Shown here piece after piece: positions 22,668 to 33,000 of a stretch of 64,000 nt of DNA. The DNA comes from Phaeosaccion multiseriatum (Eukaryota > Ochrophyta, other classes), in NCBI GenBank assembly GCA_965112735.1, contig OZ218962.1:434001-498000 (forward strand), read 5' to 3'. Within the stretch, counting starts at the first letter, position 1. Every line of letters begins with the position of its first letter. A program made the translations under genes and the position numbers. The notes under the pieces are model-generated. The model searched no databases. It worked only from the letters and a program-made list of their open reading frames with translations, and was not told where the DNA came from.

Positions 22668-23424
22668 GGGCAAAGAAGAGAGGCGTGAGGGAAGGCGGGA
22701 AACAGCGCTCACCGGCGCATCTGTGGAAAAATGAAAGCAAGCCCCCACCCAAGGAAGAGGAAGGAAGAAGCGTCACAGGCAAGTAGGCCGACAGGAAAGC
22801 ACCTCCTTTGGCTTCCCACCCAACCCAACGATCGATCGATCGGGCTGGGTTGTGAAAGACGAACAAAATGGGCCATCCTCTCCCTCACTCCCTCCCACTC
22901 CACCAACCATGCCAACAGCACCAAACTTCGTCTTCCAAACCCCTATCTATAATCACCACTGAAAACAACAAGAAGTACAGTAAGCACTTACAGGCCTCCG
23001 AAGTCCGGCCTGAGCCCCGAGCAGGAGGGGTCGCATGTAACCTCTCTACCCCACAGGGCCAGATAGGCACTCTGTCCGTCGCTCAGCTCTGCCTCACATT
23101 CGCTGGTGCTGCCGCAAGGGGCGCCGCCCGACAGGCCTCGCACGGAGGAGCCGCCTCTTCGCTCTGTCGGTCCGCGTCTGGAGCTGCTACTACTACTACT
23201 ACTACTGCTGCTGCTGCTCCTACTGCTGCTGCTTGAGGATGGGACGCCCGCCTTGCGCTGCTCTCGCCGCTGCTGCTGCATCGCTAACTGCTGCTGGTAC
23301 CGGGCCTCGCCCAAGGCTGCAGAGACGGCTGCTGCCGCCGCTGTTTCCGCCGCTGTCGAGGCCTCAGCCGCAGAAGAGACCCTGAGCTCAGGCGTGCGGT
23401 CCACCTTGCCCCCACTTGCTCGCG

Positions 23425-23462
<38 letters not shown>

Positions 23463-24067
23463 CCATCCCGCCGGGTCACTTGCTCCTTCGCCTGCCTGTC
23501 CCTCTCCTCCTTCAGCCTCTTGCGCTCGTCCCTCCTCGCCTCGTCCTCCCTCTTCCTCTTCTCCTTCCTGCGCCTCTTATCCTCCTGTTCCACCTGGTAC
23601 AAATAGGCCTTGCGCAATCCCCGCACAGTCTTGCCTCCCTCCAGCGTCACCTTGCATGCTACACCATCGTACAGGGACTTGCCCCCCCACTCGCAGTAGC
23701 GGCAAGTGGCTTTGTCTCCCACGCCGCAGCCGGGCCCTCCCTCGTTGTTGAGCACGCATGCTTCATCGTTGAAGCACGGCCTCTCCCAGGTACACATGGG
23801 ATGGCAAAATGCTTCAGCAGCGTTCGACCCTAACCTTCCTCCTGCTGCTGTTCCTCCTCTTTCACCACCAGCAGCAGCCCCGAACTCCGGCTGCTGCTGC
23901 TCCACGTCCCAGCCCTCTCCACTAATCTTTGATTGGTATTCTTGAATCTCTTCACAGCTAATATGGGAAAAGATGCCCGCGTTGCACCACCTGAGATGCA
24001 AAGAAGTAGGTGGTTGCCACATAAGAATAGAAGCCAGACCGGAGCGCAGCTGACTCGGGCGGACTGG

Positions 24068-24121
<54 letters not shown>

Positions 24122-24474
24122 TCTTACCTGCAGTTGAGCATACCCCCCGCGTTGCAGCCCGCCAGCGCTCCCCACTGCAGGGTACATCTGGTGTCCTTCA
24201 GGCAGGGTCGCTCAGCTGAGCACCTGGAGGGGCACTCGTAATCTTCCTGAGGATTTGGCTCATCTGTTGCTGCTGCTTGTGCTTCTCCTTCTGCTGGGGA
24301 TGATCCGCTGCCAACGCCCCCCCCCTGATTCCCACAAGCCACCTCGAGGGAGAGCAGCAGCACAATCAGGTGGAGCAAGAGACGGAGCGACATCGCCGCG
24401 TCGCAAGGGCGAGGAGAAAGGGCGAGAGAGAGTGGAGGCGGCCGGCGGCGGCCGCCGATCCTTCTCATTGACAT
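22356..24474 (-). CDS. secreted Cys-rich protein with three related modules
   Basis: Three exons on the minus strand: 24474-24128, 23957-22992 and 22569-22356. Phases close exactly over 1,527 nt (508 residues). The ATG at 24474 or, more likely for secretion, the ATG at 24393 precedes a signal peptide (MSLRLLLHLIVLLLSLEVAC). Module 1 is CPSRCSAERPCLKDTRC; module 2 is CHPMCTWERPCFNDEACV; both end in a GC and a CxC or CxxC pair. A third, looser Cys cluster (CDPSC, then CHVFQLRNCRSC) is made by joining exons 2 and 3. Between modules 2 and 3 lie a Lys/Arg/Glu coiled-coil stretch and poly-Gln and poly-Ser runs. I do not recognise the family. The C-x3-C-x4-RPC-x2-D-x2-C pattern suggests an extracellular disulfide domain, possibly repeated in paralogues. 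Confidence 0.75.
22618..22664. repeat. (GA)n dinucleotide repeat
   Basis: Lies in intron 2 of the Cys-rich gene; in gene sense it is (TC)n near the acceptor at 22570. Confidence 0.9.
24068..24120. repeat. (GA)n dinucleotide repeat
   Basis: Lies in intron 1 of the Cys-rich gene, reading (CT)n in gene sense directly behind the donor. Confidence 0.9.
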
Positions 24475-24597
24475 ACTTCTAAACGATCTCTAAAAACCTG
24501 GATAGAGCGGAGCAACAGATGAGGGGTCCGAGAGGGATCATCTGAGAGGGGTGGCCCTCTGGTTCTCCCTTCCTCTTATAGAAATCCGCAGTGAGCC
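24475..24597. promoter_or_regulatory. shared upstream region of Cys-rich gene and AP3M
   Basis: Only 123 bp separate the two divergent ATGs (204 bp if the 24393 start is used), the tightest divergent pair in the window. Confidence 0.55.
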
Positions 24598-27304
24598 ATG
24601 ATAAAGGTGAGATCTTGCGGGGAGCACCCGCGTTTTTTCCCCTTCTCACTGCTCTAAACGAGCTCTCTTTCTTTCCCTCCCTCCCACTCTTGACTCTTCA
24701 TCGTGCTCATACACAGAGCATCTTCATCATGTCCAAGGCGGGGGAGGTGATGATCGAGAAGCACTACCGGGGCTCCACTACCCGCTCCATGTGCGACTTC
24801 TTCTGGGATGAGGTAGGTTGGGCCCTGGTTAGGGGGGGGGTTGAGATAGGCTGGGTGGGTCGGGTGTTACTGTTTGTTGGATAAGGAGGCGGATCGGGTC
24901 GGCTGTCCCGTCAGTCGATCCTCCCTTCATGATCGGTGATGCAGCTGCTTCTGCGGCTCTTCCCCACTCCGCCACGGGGGCTCTCCCTGGGTCCCGATAT
25001 GCTTGGAGCTCACCTCATTATCACCCCCTCCCCCTCCTCCCCCTGCTGTATCACCAACTGCTTCTCCGCCTTAGGTGGACAAGTACGATCATGAGGACAG
25101 CGTGCCCCCCATCATCCCCTACCGGAGCTTCTTCATCATGAATGTGTTCCGCGGTGGGCTGTACCTGCTCGCCAGCGTGGAGCAAGAGGTGCAGCCCCTC
25201 CTCGTCATTGAGGTATAGAGCCGCGGCACGGGAGTCGAGGGGAGGGGACGGGAGGGGAGTCGAAGGGAGAGGAGGGAGGAGAGACTCGCAGACACACACA
25301 CACACACTCACCCACTCACACACACACACACACAGTTGCTGACTGACTGACTGACTGACTGTCTAGCTGACTGACTGACTGACTGACTGTCATCCTTCCG
25401 TCCTTCCTTCCTGACTGACTGACTGGCGATGGCAGTTCCTCCACCGCGCGCTGGACATCTTCGAGGAGTACTTTGGGGCCGTCAACGAGGTGGTCATCAA
25501 GGAGAACTTCTCCCTCGTCTACCAGGTAGGGGGGCAACACCAACACCACTTCCAGTTTATTTCACCATCTCACTCACTCATTTACTCCCTGCCTCCCTGC
25601 CTCCCTGCCTCCCTCCCTCCCTCCCTCCCTCCCTCCCTCCCTCCCTCCCTCCCTCCCTCCCTCCCTCCCTCCCTCCCTCCCTCCCTCCCTCCCTCCCTCC
25701 CTCCCTTCCCCTCTAGCTCCTGGAGGAGATGGTGGACAATGGGTACCCCATGACCACAGAGCCCAACGCTCTCAAGGCCATGATCACGCCCCCGTCTGTC
25801 ATGGGCCGCATGGTGCAAGCCGCCACGGGCAAGAGCAACGTCTCAGACGTGCTGCCCGACGGGACCATCAGGTGGGTGACTTGGTGATACAGGGGTGGGG
25901 TGGGTTGGGTTGGCTGGGGAGGTGGGAGGTGGAGAGGTGGAGGTGGGGAGGTGTGTGGGTGTTAGGGGAGTGGGTGAGTGGGTGAGTGGGTTGGGTGTTT
26001 GTGTAGGTGGTCTTTTTTGTCCCCACGTTCGTCTCTTCCTCGTCCCTCCCCCCCCCCCCTCATCAGCTCCATGCCCTGGCGCAAGGCCGGGGTGAAGTAC
26101 ACGAACAACGAGATTTATCTTGACGTGGTGGAGGAGGTGGATGCAATCGTCGCCGCCAACGGACAGGTCAGGCACACGTTTGGGTATGCAGGCATATGGG
26201 TATGCAAGCATATGGTTGCGCAGGCTGGAGGCACTCCTCCTCCTCCTTCTCCTCCTCCTCCTCCCCCTCCTCCTCCTCCTCCTCCTCCTCCTCCTCCTCC
26301 TCCTCCTCCTCCTCCTCCTCCTCCTCCTCCTCATCCCCCTCCTCCTTCTCCTCCTCCTCCTCCTCCTCCTCCTCCTCCTCCTCCTCCTCCTCCTCCTCCT
26401 CCTCTCAGGTGGTGTCCTCGGAGGTATCTGGGAGCATACAGGCGGTGTCTCGCCTCTCTGGCGTGCCGGACATGCTGCTGAGCTTCCAGGACCCGTCCCT
26501 CATTGACGATTGCTCCTTCCACCCATGTGTGAGGTACAGCCGCTTCGAGAGGGTGAGTGAGTGAGCGAGGGAGGTAGGGAGGGAGTGAGCGAATGAGTGG
26601 AAGGAGGGAGTGTATTTCTGCTCAGGAGCAGTCTGTACCTCGTGTCTGCTTTATCCCACCTCACACCCCCTCCCCTCCCTTCCTCCCACTCCGCCCCGGT
26701 GACTGACTCTGTGACTCTGTGACTGTGTGACTGTGTGACTGTGTGACTGTGTGACTGTGGCTGTACCTCAGGACCGAGTAGTGAGCTTCGTCCCTCCCGA
26801 CGGAGCCTTCGAGCTGATGCGGTATCGGGTGCAGACCAGAGACGTTGTGATACCCCCCATTTACTGCACCCCGACGGTACGAGTGTGTGTGTGCGTGTGT
26901 GTATGTGCATGGGTGTGTGTGTGTGGGTGGGTGTGGGTGTGCTCCTCCTCTCATCCTCCTCCTCCTCCTCCTCCTCCTCCTCCTCCTCCTCCATCCCCCC
27001 CCCCCTTTCCTCCTCAACTCGGAAACCTCTGTTCGTCGGTCGCAGATCTCCTTCGAGGACGAATACAACACCAAGCAGGGGCACATCCACATCAACGTTG
27101 GGTCCCGCCCCAACAGCAGCCTGGTCCTGCCCAGTAAGAAGAGCAGCTTGTTGGTGGAGGAGGTGGCCGTGGTGATCCGCTTCCCCAAGGCGGTGAGGAC
27201 TGCAAACCTCAAGGCCAGCGTCGGTACTGTGCTCTTCGACGAGTCGACGAAGGTTGGTGCGGGTGGGTGGGTGGGTGGGTGAGGGTGAGGAGAGAGAGAG
27301 AGAC

Positions 27305-27357
<53 letters not shown>

Positions 27358-27781
27358 GAGAGACAGAGAGAGAGATAGAGAGAGAGACAGAGAGAGATAG
27401 AGCTGCACTCGCACGTCGTCGACCAAAGGCACGCACCCGGCCATAGAAAAGTACATGAGAGTCCCTCATCCTCCTGTCCATGCCCTATCATGCCCCCTCC
27501 AACCCCTCCTCCTTGGTGTCCATATCACATACTCACAGCTGGCAACTTGGAGCATCGGCAAGCTGCTGAAGGACAAGATGCCTCAGCTGACAGGCACCCT
27601 CCTCCTGCAGGGCCCCAAGCCGGAGGAGGCACCGCCCATCGAGCTGCGGTGGAAGGCGGCGCAGACCTCGGTGTCAGGACTGGCAGTGAGCACTCTACAG
27701 CTTGCCAATGAGAAGTACCGCCCGTATAAGGGGGTGAGGAAGATGGTCAAGTCGGGCAACTTCCAAGTGCGATCTGGTTAG
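24598..27781 (+). CDS. AP3M: AP-3 adaptor complex mu subunit
   Basis: Ten exons: 24598-24606, 24717-24812, 25075-25212, 25436-25525, 25717-25871, 26067-26166, 26409-26552, 26772-26876, 27046-27252 and 27539-27781. The total is 429 codons (428 residues), the usual size of a medium adaptin. The first exon is only nine bases, MIK, spliced to SIFIMSKAGEVMIEKHY, which matches the start of AP-3 mu chains. The N-terminal longin-like domain is followed by the mu-homology domain: NEIYLDVVEEVDAI, RLSGVPDMLLSF, DDCSFHPCVRYSRFE, RVVSFVPPDGAFELMRYRVQ. The wording of these motifs fits AP-3 better than AP-1, AP-2 or AP-4. AP-3 sorts cargo from Golgi/endosomes to vacuole- or lysosome-like organelles; mu binds tyrosine-based signals. 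Introns are full of simple repeats. Confidence 0.93.
25045..25057 (-). repeat. dispersed element, exact core copy
   Basis: GCTGTATCACCAA in the last 30 bases of AP3M intron 2, overlapping the expected branch-point region. A second, shorter match (TTGGTGATACAGG) is at 25882 just behind the donor of intron 5. Confidence 0.85.
25606..25709 (+). repeat. (CCCT)n repeat in AP3M intron 4
   Basis: About 25 units running up to the acceptor CTCTAG at 25711-25716. Confidence 0.92.
26234..26405 (+). repeat. (CCT)n repeat in AP3M intron 6
   Basis: About 170 bp of almost pure CCT ending at the acceptor CTCAG. Confidence 0.93.
27292..27402 (+). repeat. (GA)n repeat in AP3M intron 9
   Basis: GAGAGAGA with occasional TA or CA steps, starting 40 bases after the donor. 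Confidence 0.9.
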
Positions 27782-28155
27782 GCGTCGGGCAGAGTAGAGG
27801 TGTATGGGGAGGGTAGAGGTGTCTGGCCAGTCTGGCCAGGCCAGGGTGCAGCATTGTAAGCAGTGTGGTGCAGTGGTCTGCTGAGACGAAGCGATACGTG
27901 CCGTGTACATCATAATATCCTCTTTTCTTCTCTTCCATTCCTTTTAAAATAGTCTCTTTCGAATATCCTCATATCCTGCATGAAGATGCATGCCAGCATG
28001 CTACGATAGCTTCGCTCTCTTCTACTTCTCTGTGAAGAGGAAAATCAAGCTTAATACAAGGCCACTCAATCTCTTTCTTTTCAGATACCACTATCTCCCC
28101 TCTCCCCTCTCCTCTTTCCCTCCCATGTGCTGCCTCCCCTCCCCTTCCTAACGGC
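27782..28155. other. spacer between convergent AP3M and the gene at 28.2-29.6 kb
   Basis: 374 bp, no gene; GTGTCTGGCCAGTCTGGCCAGGCCAG at 27820 is a short imperfect repeat. Confidence 0.6.
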
Positions 28156-29646
28156 CTATGGTACGCTCCCGAAGATCCGCTCAATGTTGGCGTCCTGAGT
28201 GGCGGTCAGAGCCCGAGCCGCATCGGCCCTTGCCCGTTCCAGCGGTGACAATGCCTTCTCCACCTTCTCCTCCTTCACCTCCTCTTCCTCTTCCTCCTCC
28301 ACCTCCATCTCATCCCCCTCCTCCTCGAGCTGCCCTCTTTCCTGCAGCCGCTGCGCTCCTCTATCGCCCCTTCGCGCCCCAAGCGCTTTGCTCTGCAAAT
28401 CTGGTGGTGTGGACGGAGGCCCTCGTCCTCCTCCTCCTGCTGCTCCTCCTCCTCCTCCTTCTGTCGCATCCTTCGTATTACCAACAACTGCAGCAGCAGT
28501 GGCAGTGACGGCCCGTGAAGACACACTCCGACGACTGCCAGTTGATGGACCCGCCTCCTTGTCCTCTCGATTTCCCCCCCCTCCTCTGCCTCCGGGGCTA
28601 GGAATGAGAGCCTTCGAGTCCTTTCTTTGGAGCACCTCCTCGGCTGCCGTTTCCTGCCTTTTGAGCATCTCCACTGCCACCGCTGCCTTCGCTTGCTCCA
28701 GGGAAAGCCGCGAAGGAGCAGCACCAGCGCTCTTGCCCTTGCGCTTGCGCTTGCTCTTGTCCCCACTCTCTTGGGACTTCTCTTCCTCCTGAAGGGCATT
28801 GCACTGTGCTGCCGGACCTTCCGATGATGCAGCACCACTTTCATCCTTGACAGTCGCAACCGAGTTTCCATGTCTGCTCCGTCGCTCAACGGCACGATTC
28901 CCTCTTCCACCACTACTCCTGCGACTTTCGCCCCCCTCTTCTTCCTCTCCGTCGTGTTGGTCTGCTTCCTTCCTCTTGTCCCTTCCTCCTTTACCTCCGG
29001 GGCTCGGGCTAAGAGCCCTTACGTCTATTCGTTGGAGCACCTCAGCCGCTGCCGCGTCCTGTCTCTGGCGCATCTCCACCGCCACCGCGGCCTTCACCTG
29101 CTCGAGGGAAAGCCGCGCAGGAGCAGCACCAGCGGGCTTGCCCTTGCCCTCTACCTCTGGGGACTTTTTCTCCTCCTCCAGACCATTTTGCCCTACAGGC
29201 ACGCCTTCCGATGCGGCAGCATCCTTCTTCGTTCCATCCTCACCACCACTTCCGCCCTTGACAACCGAACTTCCACTCCGCATCGCAATGGCCCGTCTCA
29301 CCCTTCCACCACTCCTGTGACCCTCGTCCTCATGTCGCTCTTCTCTGCTGTCGTGTTGAACTGCGTTTAGTCTCTGCACTGCCCCCTTGTCAAGCCCCTC
29401 TCCGGATTTTTTATCCCCCGCACCCACACTTCCTTTACCTCCGCCCCTCTTTTTCCCACTCAGCTGTAGCTCCTGCTGCTCTCTAAGCCTGTCGGCTGCT
29501 TCTCGCTTCGCATCCTCAAGCACAGACTGACGCGGTCTCTTCGCTCCTCCACCGCCATCTCCTTCCTCCCCTCTTTCTCTGGCAGCCTCATCTTCACCCT
29601 CTTCTCTTCCTCTCTTGCGGCTACCTCTCCTGCTTACTGGAGTCAT
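28156..29646 (-). CDS. Lys/Arg/Glu-rich protein with an internal repeat, function unknown
   Basis: Single open exon, 496 residues from the ATG at 29646 (MTPVSRRGSRKRGREEGEDE). The N-terminus is basic with KKRGGGKG- and RKRGRE-type stretches that could act as nuclear signals. A unit of about 55 residues occurs twice: LSLEQVKAAVAVEMRQRQDA...LSPSPGGKGG and LSLEQAKAAVAVEMLKRQET...LIPSPGGRGG. The helical LSLEQ.KAAVAVEM core resembles a small coiled-coil or helix-loop unit. An acidic run (EGDEMEVEEEEEEEVKEEK) precedes the C-terminus LERARADAARALTATQDANI. A degenerate dispersed element lies in the coding sequence at 28479. I do not recognise a family. Codon regularity, the long open frame and the repeat support a real gene; an additional 5' exon is possible. 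Confidence 0.65.
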   Translation of the reverse strand: MTPVSRRGSRKRGREEGEDEAARERGEEGDGGGGAKRPRQSVLEDAKREAADRLREQQELQLSGKKRGGGKGSVGAGDKKSGEGLDKGAVQRLNAVQHDSREERHEDEGHRSGGRVRRAIAMRSGSSVVKGGSGGEDGTKKDAAASEGVPVGQNGLEEEKKSPEVEGKGKPAGAAPARLSLEQVKAAVAVEMRQRQDAAAAEVLQRIDVRALSPSPGGKGGRDKRKEADQHDGEEEEGGESRRSSGGRGNRAVERRSRHGNSVATVKDESGAASSEGPAAQCNALQEEEKSQESGDKSKRKRKGKSAGAAPSRLSLEQAKAAVAVEMLKRQETAAEEVLQRKDSKALIPSPGGRGGGGNREDKEAGPSTGSRRSVSSRAVTATAAAVVGNTKDATEGGGGGAAGGGGRGPPSTPPDLQSKALGARRGDRGAQRLQERGQLEEEGDEMEVEEEEEEEVKEEKVEKALSPLERARADAARALTATQDANIERIFGSVP

Positions 29647-30025
29647 GGAGGATCGATGGCGTTCTCTTTCTCTCAACTCTCAACCTTGAGCGTTTAGAAA
29701 ATGGCAACGGATGCACGTTGTGGTGGTACGATTGTATAGCGTCGCCATTTGACCCCTTCTGGCCGACTTGCTTCTGTTTATATACATACGCTTGCCTGTC
29801 ACGCAAGCAAGCAATGTAGCAAATGTGTCTCACTCCTTTCTTTACAAGCCTTCCCTTTGTATTTACATTACGCGCTATACAAGCCTCACTTCCCTCATGG
29901 ACAAAACCGTATCAGGCAGCTTCGAGCACATGGACAGTACCGTACCAGGCGGCTTCAAGCACACCCACAAATAAACACACTGTTGGCAAGCGGAACCCGT
30001 GGTGCTTGCCACATCCCTCCCTCCC
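29647..30025. other. spacer between two minus-strand genes
   Basis: 379 bp. No gene. GTACCAGGCGGCTTCAAGCACAC near 29940 partly repeats GTATCAGGCAGCTTCGAGCACA at 29909. It holds the promoter of the gene to the left and the 3' UTR of the gene to the right. Confidence 0.55.
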
Positions 30026-33000
30026 TCAGGGCAGCAGCCCCTCCTGCTCCAGAAGCACCCCTCGGATGGTACTCAATGTCAGCCCTTCCCTCGGGTGCGC
30101 CCCTCTGCCCAGCAGCTTCTGAACATCTTCCTCCATAAGCTGCGGCTGTGTGGCAGGAGTCATGACGAAACCCTCCTCGTCCTCCTCATCCTCCTCGTCG
30201 TCGTCCTCCTCGTCCTCGTCTTCTCTTTCTTGCTCCCCTCCGTCCCCACTGCCCTCATCGCTGCCCCTTGCTGCAGCATCATCGTTCGGCTGCTCGCACT
30301 CCTCATCCTCCTCCTCGTCCTCGTCGTTCACTTCTCTCCTCGCCGCCGCTGCCGCCGCCCCTGCTCCTCCTCCTCCTCCTCCTCCTCCTCCTGCTGCTGC
30401 TGCTGCTGCGGCTGCACTGCTCATCGCCAAGGAAGACGATTCAGCACAATCCTTTCCCTTCCCTTTCCCCTTCCCCTTCCCCTTCGTCTTTCCTGTTGCC
30501 GCTGCCGCTGCCCCCCGAGCCGCCGCTGTAACTGCCTCTGTAACCGCCCCTGTAACCGCCCCTGCCGTCGGACCCGTCGGAACCGTCGGAACCGTCGGCA
30601 CGCAGTGCTCGAGCCCCCCGCACTCGTGAATGTACTCCAAGATTTGGCTCTTTTCAAAGTAGTCGATGAGCAGCTGCCCGTCTCTGACCCGCTTGAGCGA
30701 AGGGCGGCAGTAGAACCAGTCCACAAGCCCAGTGCCCGGTTTGATGGTCCAGCCGTGGCTCTCCAGCACACTCCAGCATTCGTCAAAATCGAGGGGGGGT
30801 GCGCGGGGGCAGGAGGAAGAGGTCGTGGAGGAGGGTGGTAGGTGGGATGAAGAGGAGGGCAGAGAGGAGGAGGAGGAGGAGGGCGAGCGGGGAGAGCGGG
30901 GAGAGGAGGTGCGGCGCCGACCACCAGCAGGCGAAGGCGCCGAAGACGAAGATGAAGATACAGAAGGCGATGGCACCTTGTGGCAGCGGCGGGGAGTGGG
31001 CAGCGGCGAAGGGGGCACGGGGCTCCGCTTGCTCTTCTTCCCGACATCACGTACTGCTGCTGTACCACCAACTCCTGCATCGCCTCTTGATCCATCCGAG
31101 CCACACGCCTCGAAGGAAATTCGCTTGCCCTTGCTCTTGGTCTTGGCCTTGGGTGCCTGCTTCGTCTGTTCGGGTGTCGCCTTCGGTGTCTGGTGTTGTT
31201 GGTTCTTCTGGCAGCATCGACAGACTGAGCTATCGCCACCAAGACCACCTCCGGGTCCAATCGCTTCGCACTCCTCCGCCCTTTCCTCCTCTCGCCGCCT
31301 CTGCCTCTGCCTCTGCCGCTGCTGGGCCTCCTTCTCCTGCATCTTTTTCGAGGCCTTTCTCCGTCTCACCCTCTCCTCCTCGCGCTCCTCCTCCTCTTCC
31401 TGCTGCCGCAGCAATCTATCTTCCTCTTCCCGCTCCTTCCTCCTCTTCTCGTCCCTAATTGCTCGCTTCTTCTTCCTCCTCTCCTCCTCCGCCGCCTCCG
31501 CCTCCTCCTCCTCTTCTTCCTCCTCCTCTCTCCTCCTGACCCTTTCCTCCTTCCTCCTCCTCGTCCTCTCCTCCTCCACCTCCCTCTTCCTCCTCTTGTC
31601 CTCCTCCCCCGCACGTGCCTCAAACATCCTGCTCAATCGAGGCGTGTCCACCACATGCTGTAGGAACACCTCTTCCCCATAGAACATTGTCGACCCCTCC
31701 ACAGTGGCCTTTCGAGGCACCGAAGTAGGGTAGAAGCAATTGCCCTCCCTCAGTCCGCCTGCCACCATGTACCTATAGCTGCTCTCCTTGGCGACGGCCG
31801 CCACTCCCAGGACGTCACGGAGGTAGCGCTTGAGTTCGCCCTTCGACACCGCACACTTTGCGCGTCTCTCCTCTTCTTCCTCCTCCTCCTCCTCCTCCTC
31901 CTCCTCCTCCTCCTCCTCCTCCTCCTCCTCCTCCTCCTCCTCCTCCTCCTCCTCGCTGTCTCGCTCTATTTGTTTTGCCTTGGGGCGTTTGGCCTTCCGT
32001 CGTTTCCTGCCCTTGCCCTTAGCTCTTCCTCCCTCCTCCTCCTCATCCTCTCCCTCCTCATCCTCCTCCTCCTCCTCCTCCTCCTCCTCCTCCTCCTCCT
32101 GCTCAAACACTCTCCATGTATTGACCTTCCTCTTTCTCTTGCTGCCACTTCTTCTGCCGTCTCCACACGCGACTTCAGCGACCTCACCCTCACCCCCACG
32201 CACGCTGCTGCTGCCGCCTACCCCCCTCCTCGACCCGAAAGCCACACCAGCGCCTTTCCCCACCCTCTTCTTGCTCCTACCGCTGCTGGTGGTGGTGGTG
32301 GAGGCCTTGCCCTCGGCCTCGTCCCCATCCCTCTCGCGGCCCTTTGCACTCCCATCCTTTCTCCTGCCTTCCTCCACGTGTTTGGCAACAGTCACCTGCC
32401 TCACCTGCCTCACTACAGCGCCAGCCCCAGCCTTGGTAGGACTGTACTTCTGAGGACCGTTCTTCGAACGCTTCTTTTGATCACTTGCTTTTCCTTTGCC
32501 ACGCAACGGCGATGCCTTGCTGCCTGCCGGCTCTACCCCCTCGGGTCTCTTGCTGCCCCCCCCCCCGTGTGCCAATGGCGCTGCCCCCCCGGGTATCTCC
32601 GACAGCCAGGGGTCTTTCCCTCCCCCCTGCCCCTTCTCCTCCCCTTCCCCTCCCTCCTCGCTCAACCACCCCGAATCGGAGTCCCGCACAGCTCCTGAGA
32701 GAGCTTCCTCCGCCTGCGCCTGCTGCCCCCCCTGCTGGTGTATCACCAACTCTTGCTCTTGGCGCCTCACCGCAGCTAACACCTCATCCATCGAGTAGAA
32801 GTAGTCCGTCCCCCTCACCAGCGTTCTTCCCAGCGCCTTCGCTTTGCCTTTGCCCTTACTGCCACCAGTGCTGCGTTTGGTGCCCTTGTTGGTGCTACAG
32901 TCAGTCTCACAGTTGGGGCGATAGTACACCCAGGTCACAAGCCCCGTTCCCTTTCGACACGTCCACCCCTGGGCCTTGAGGTCCTGCCAAGAGTACTTGA

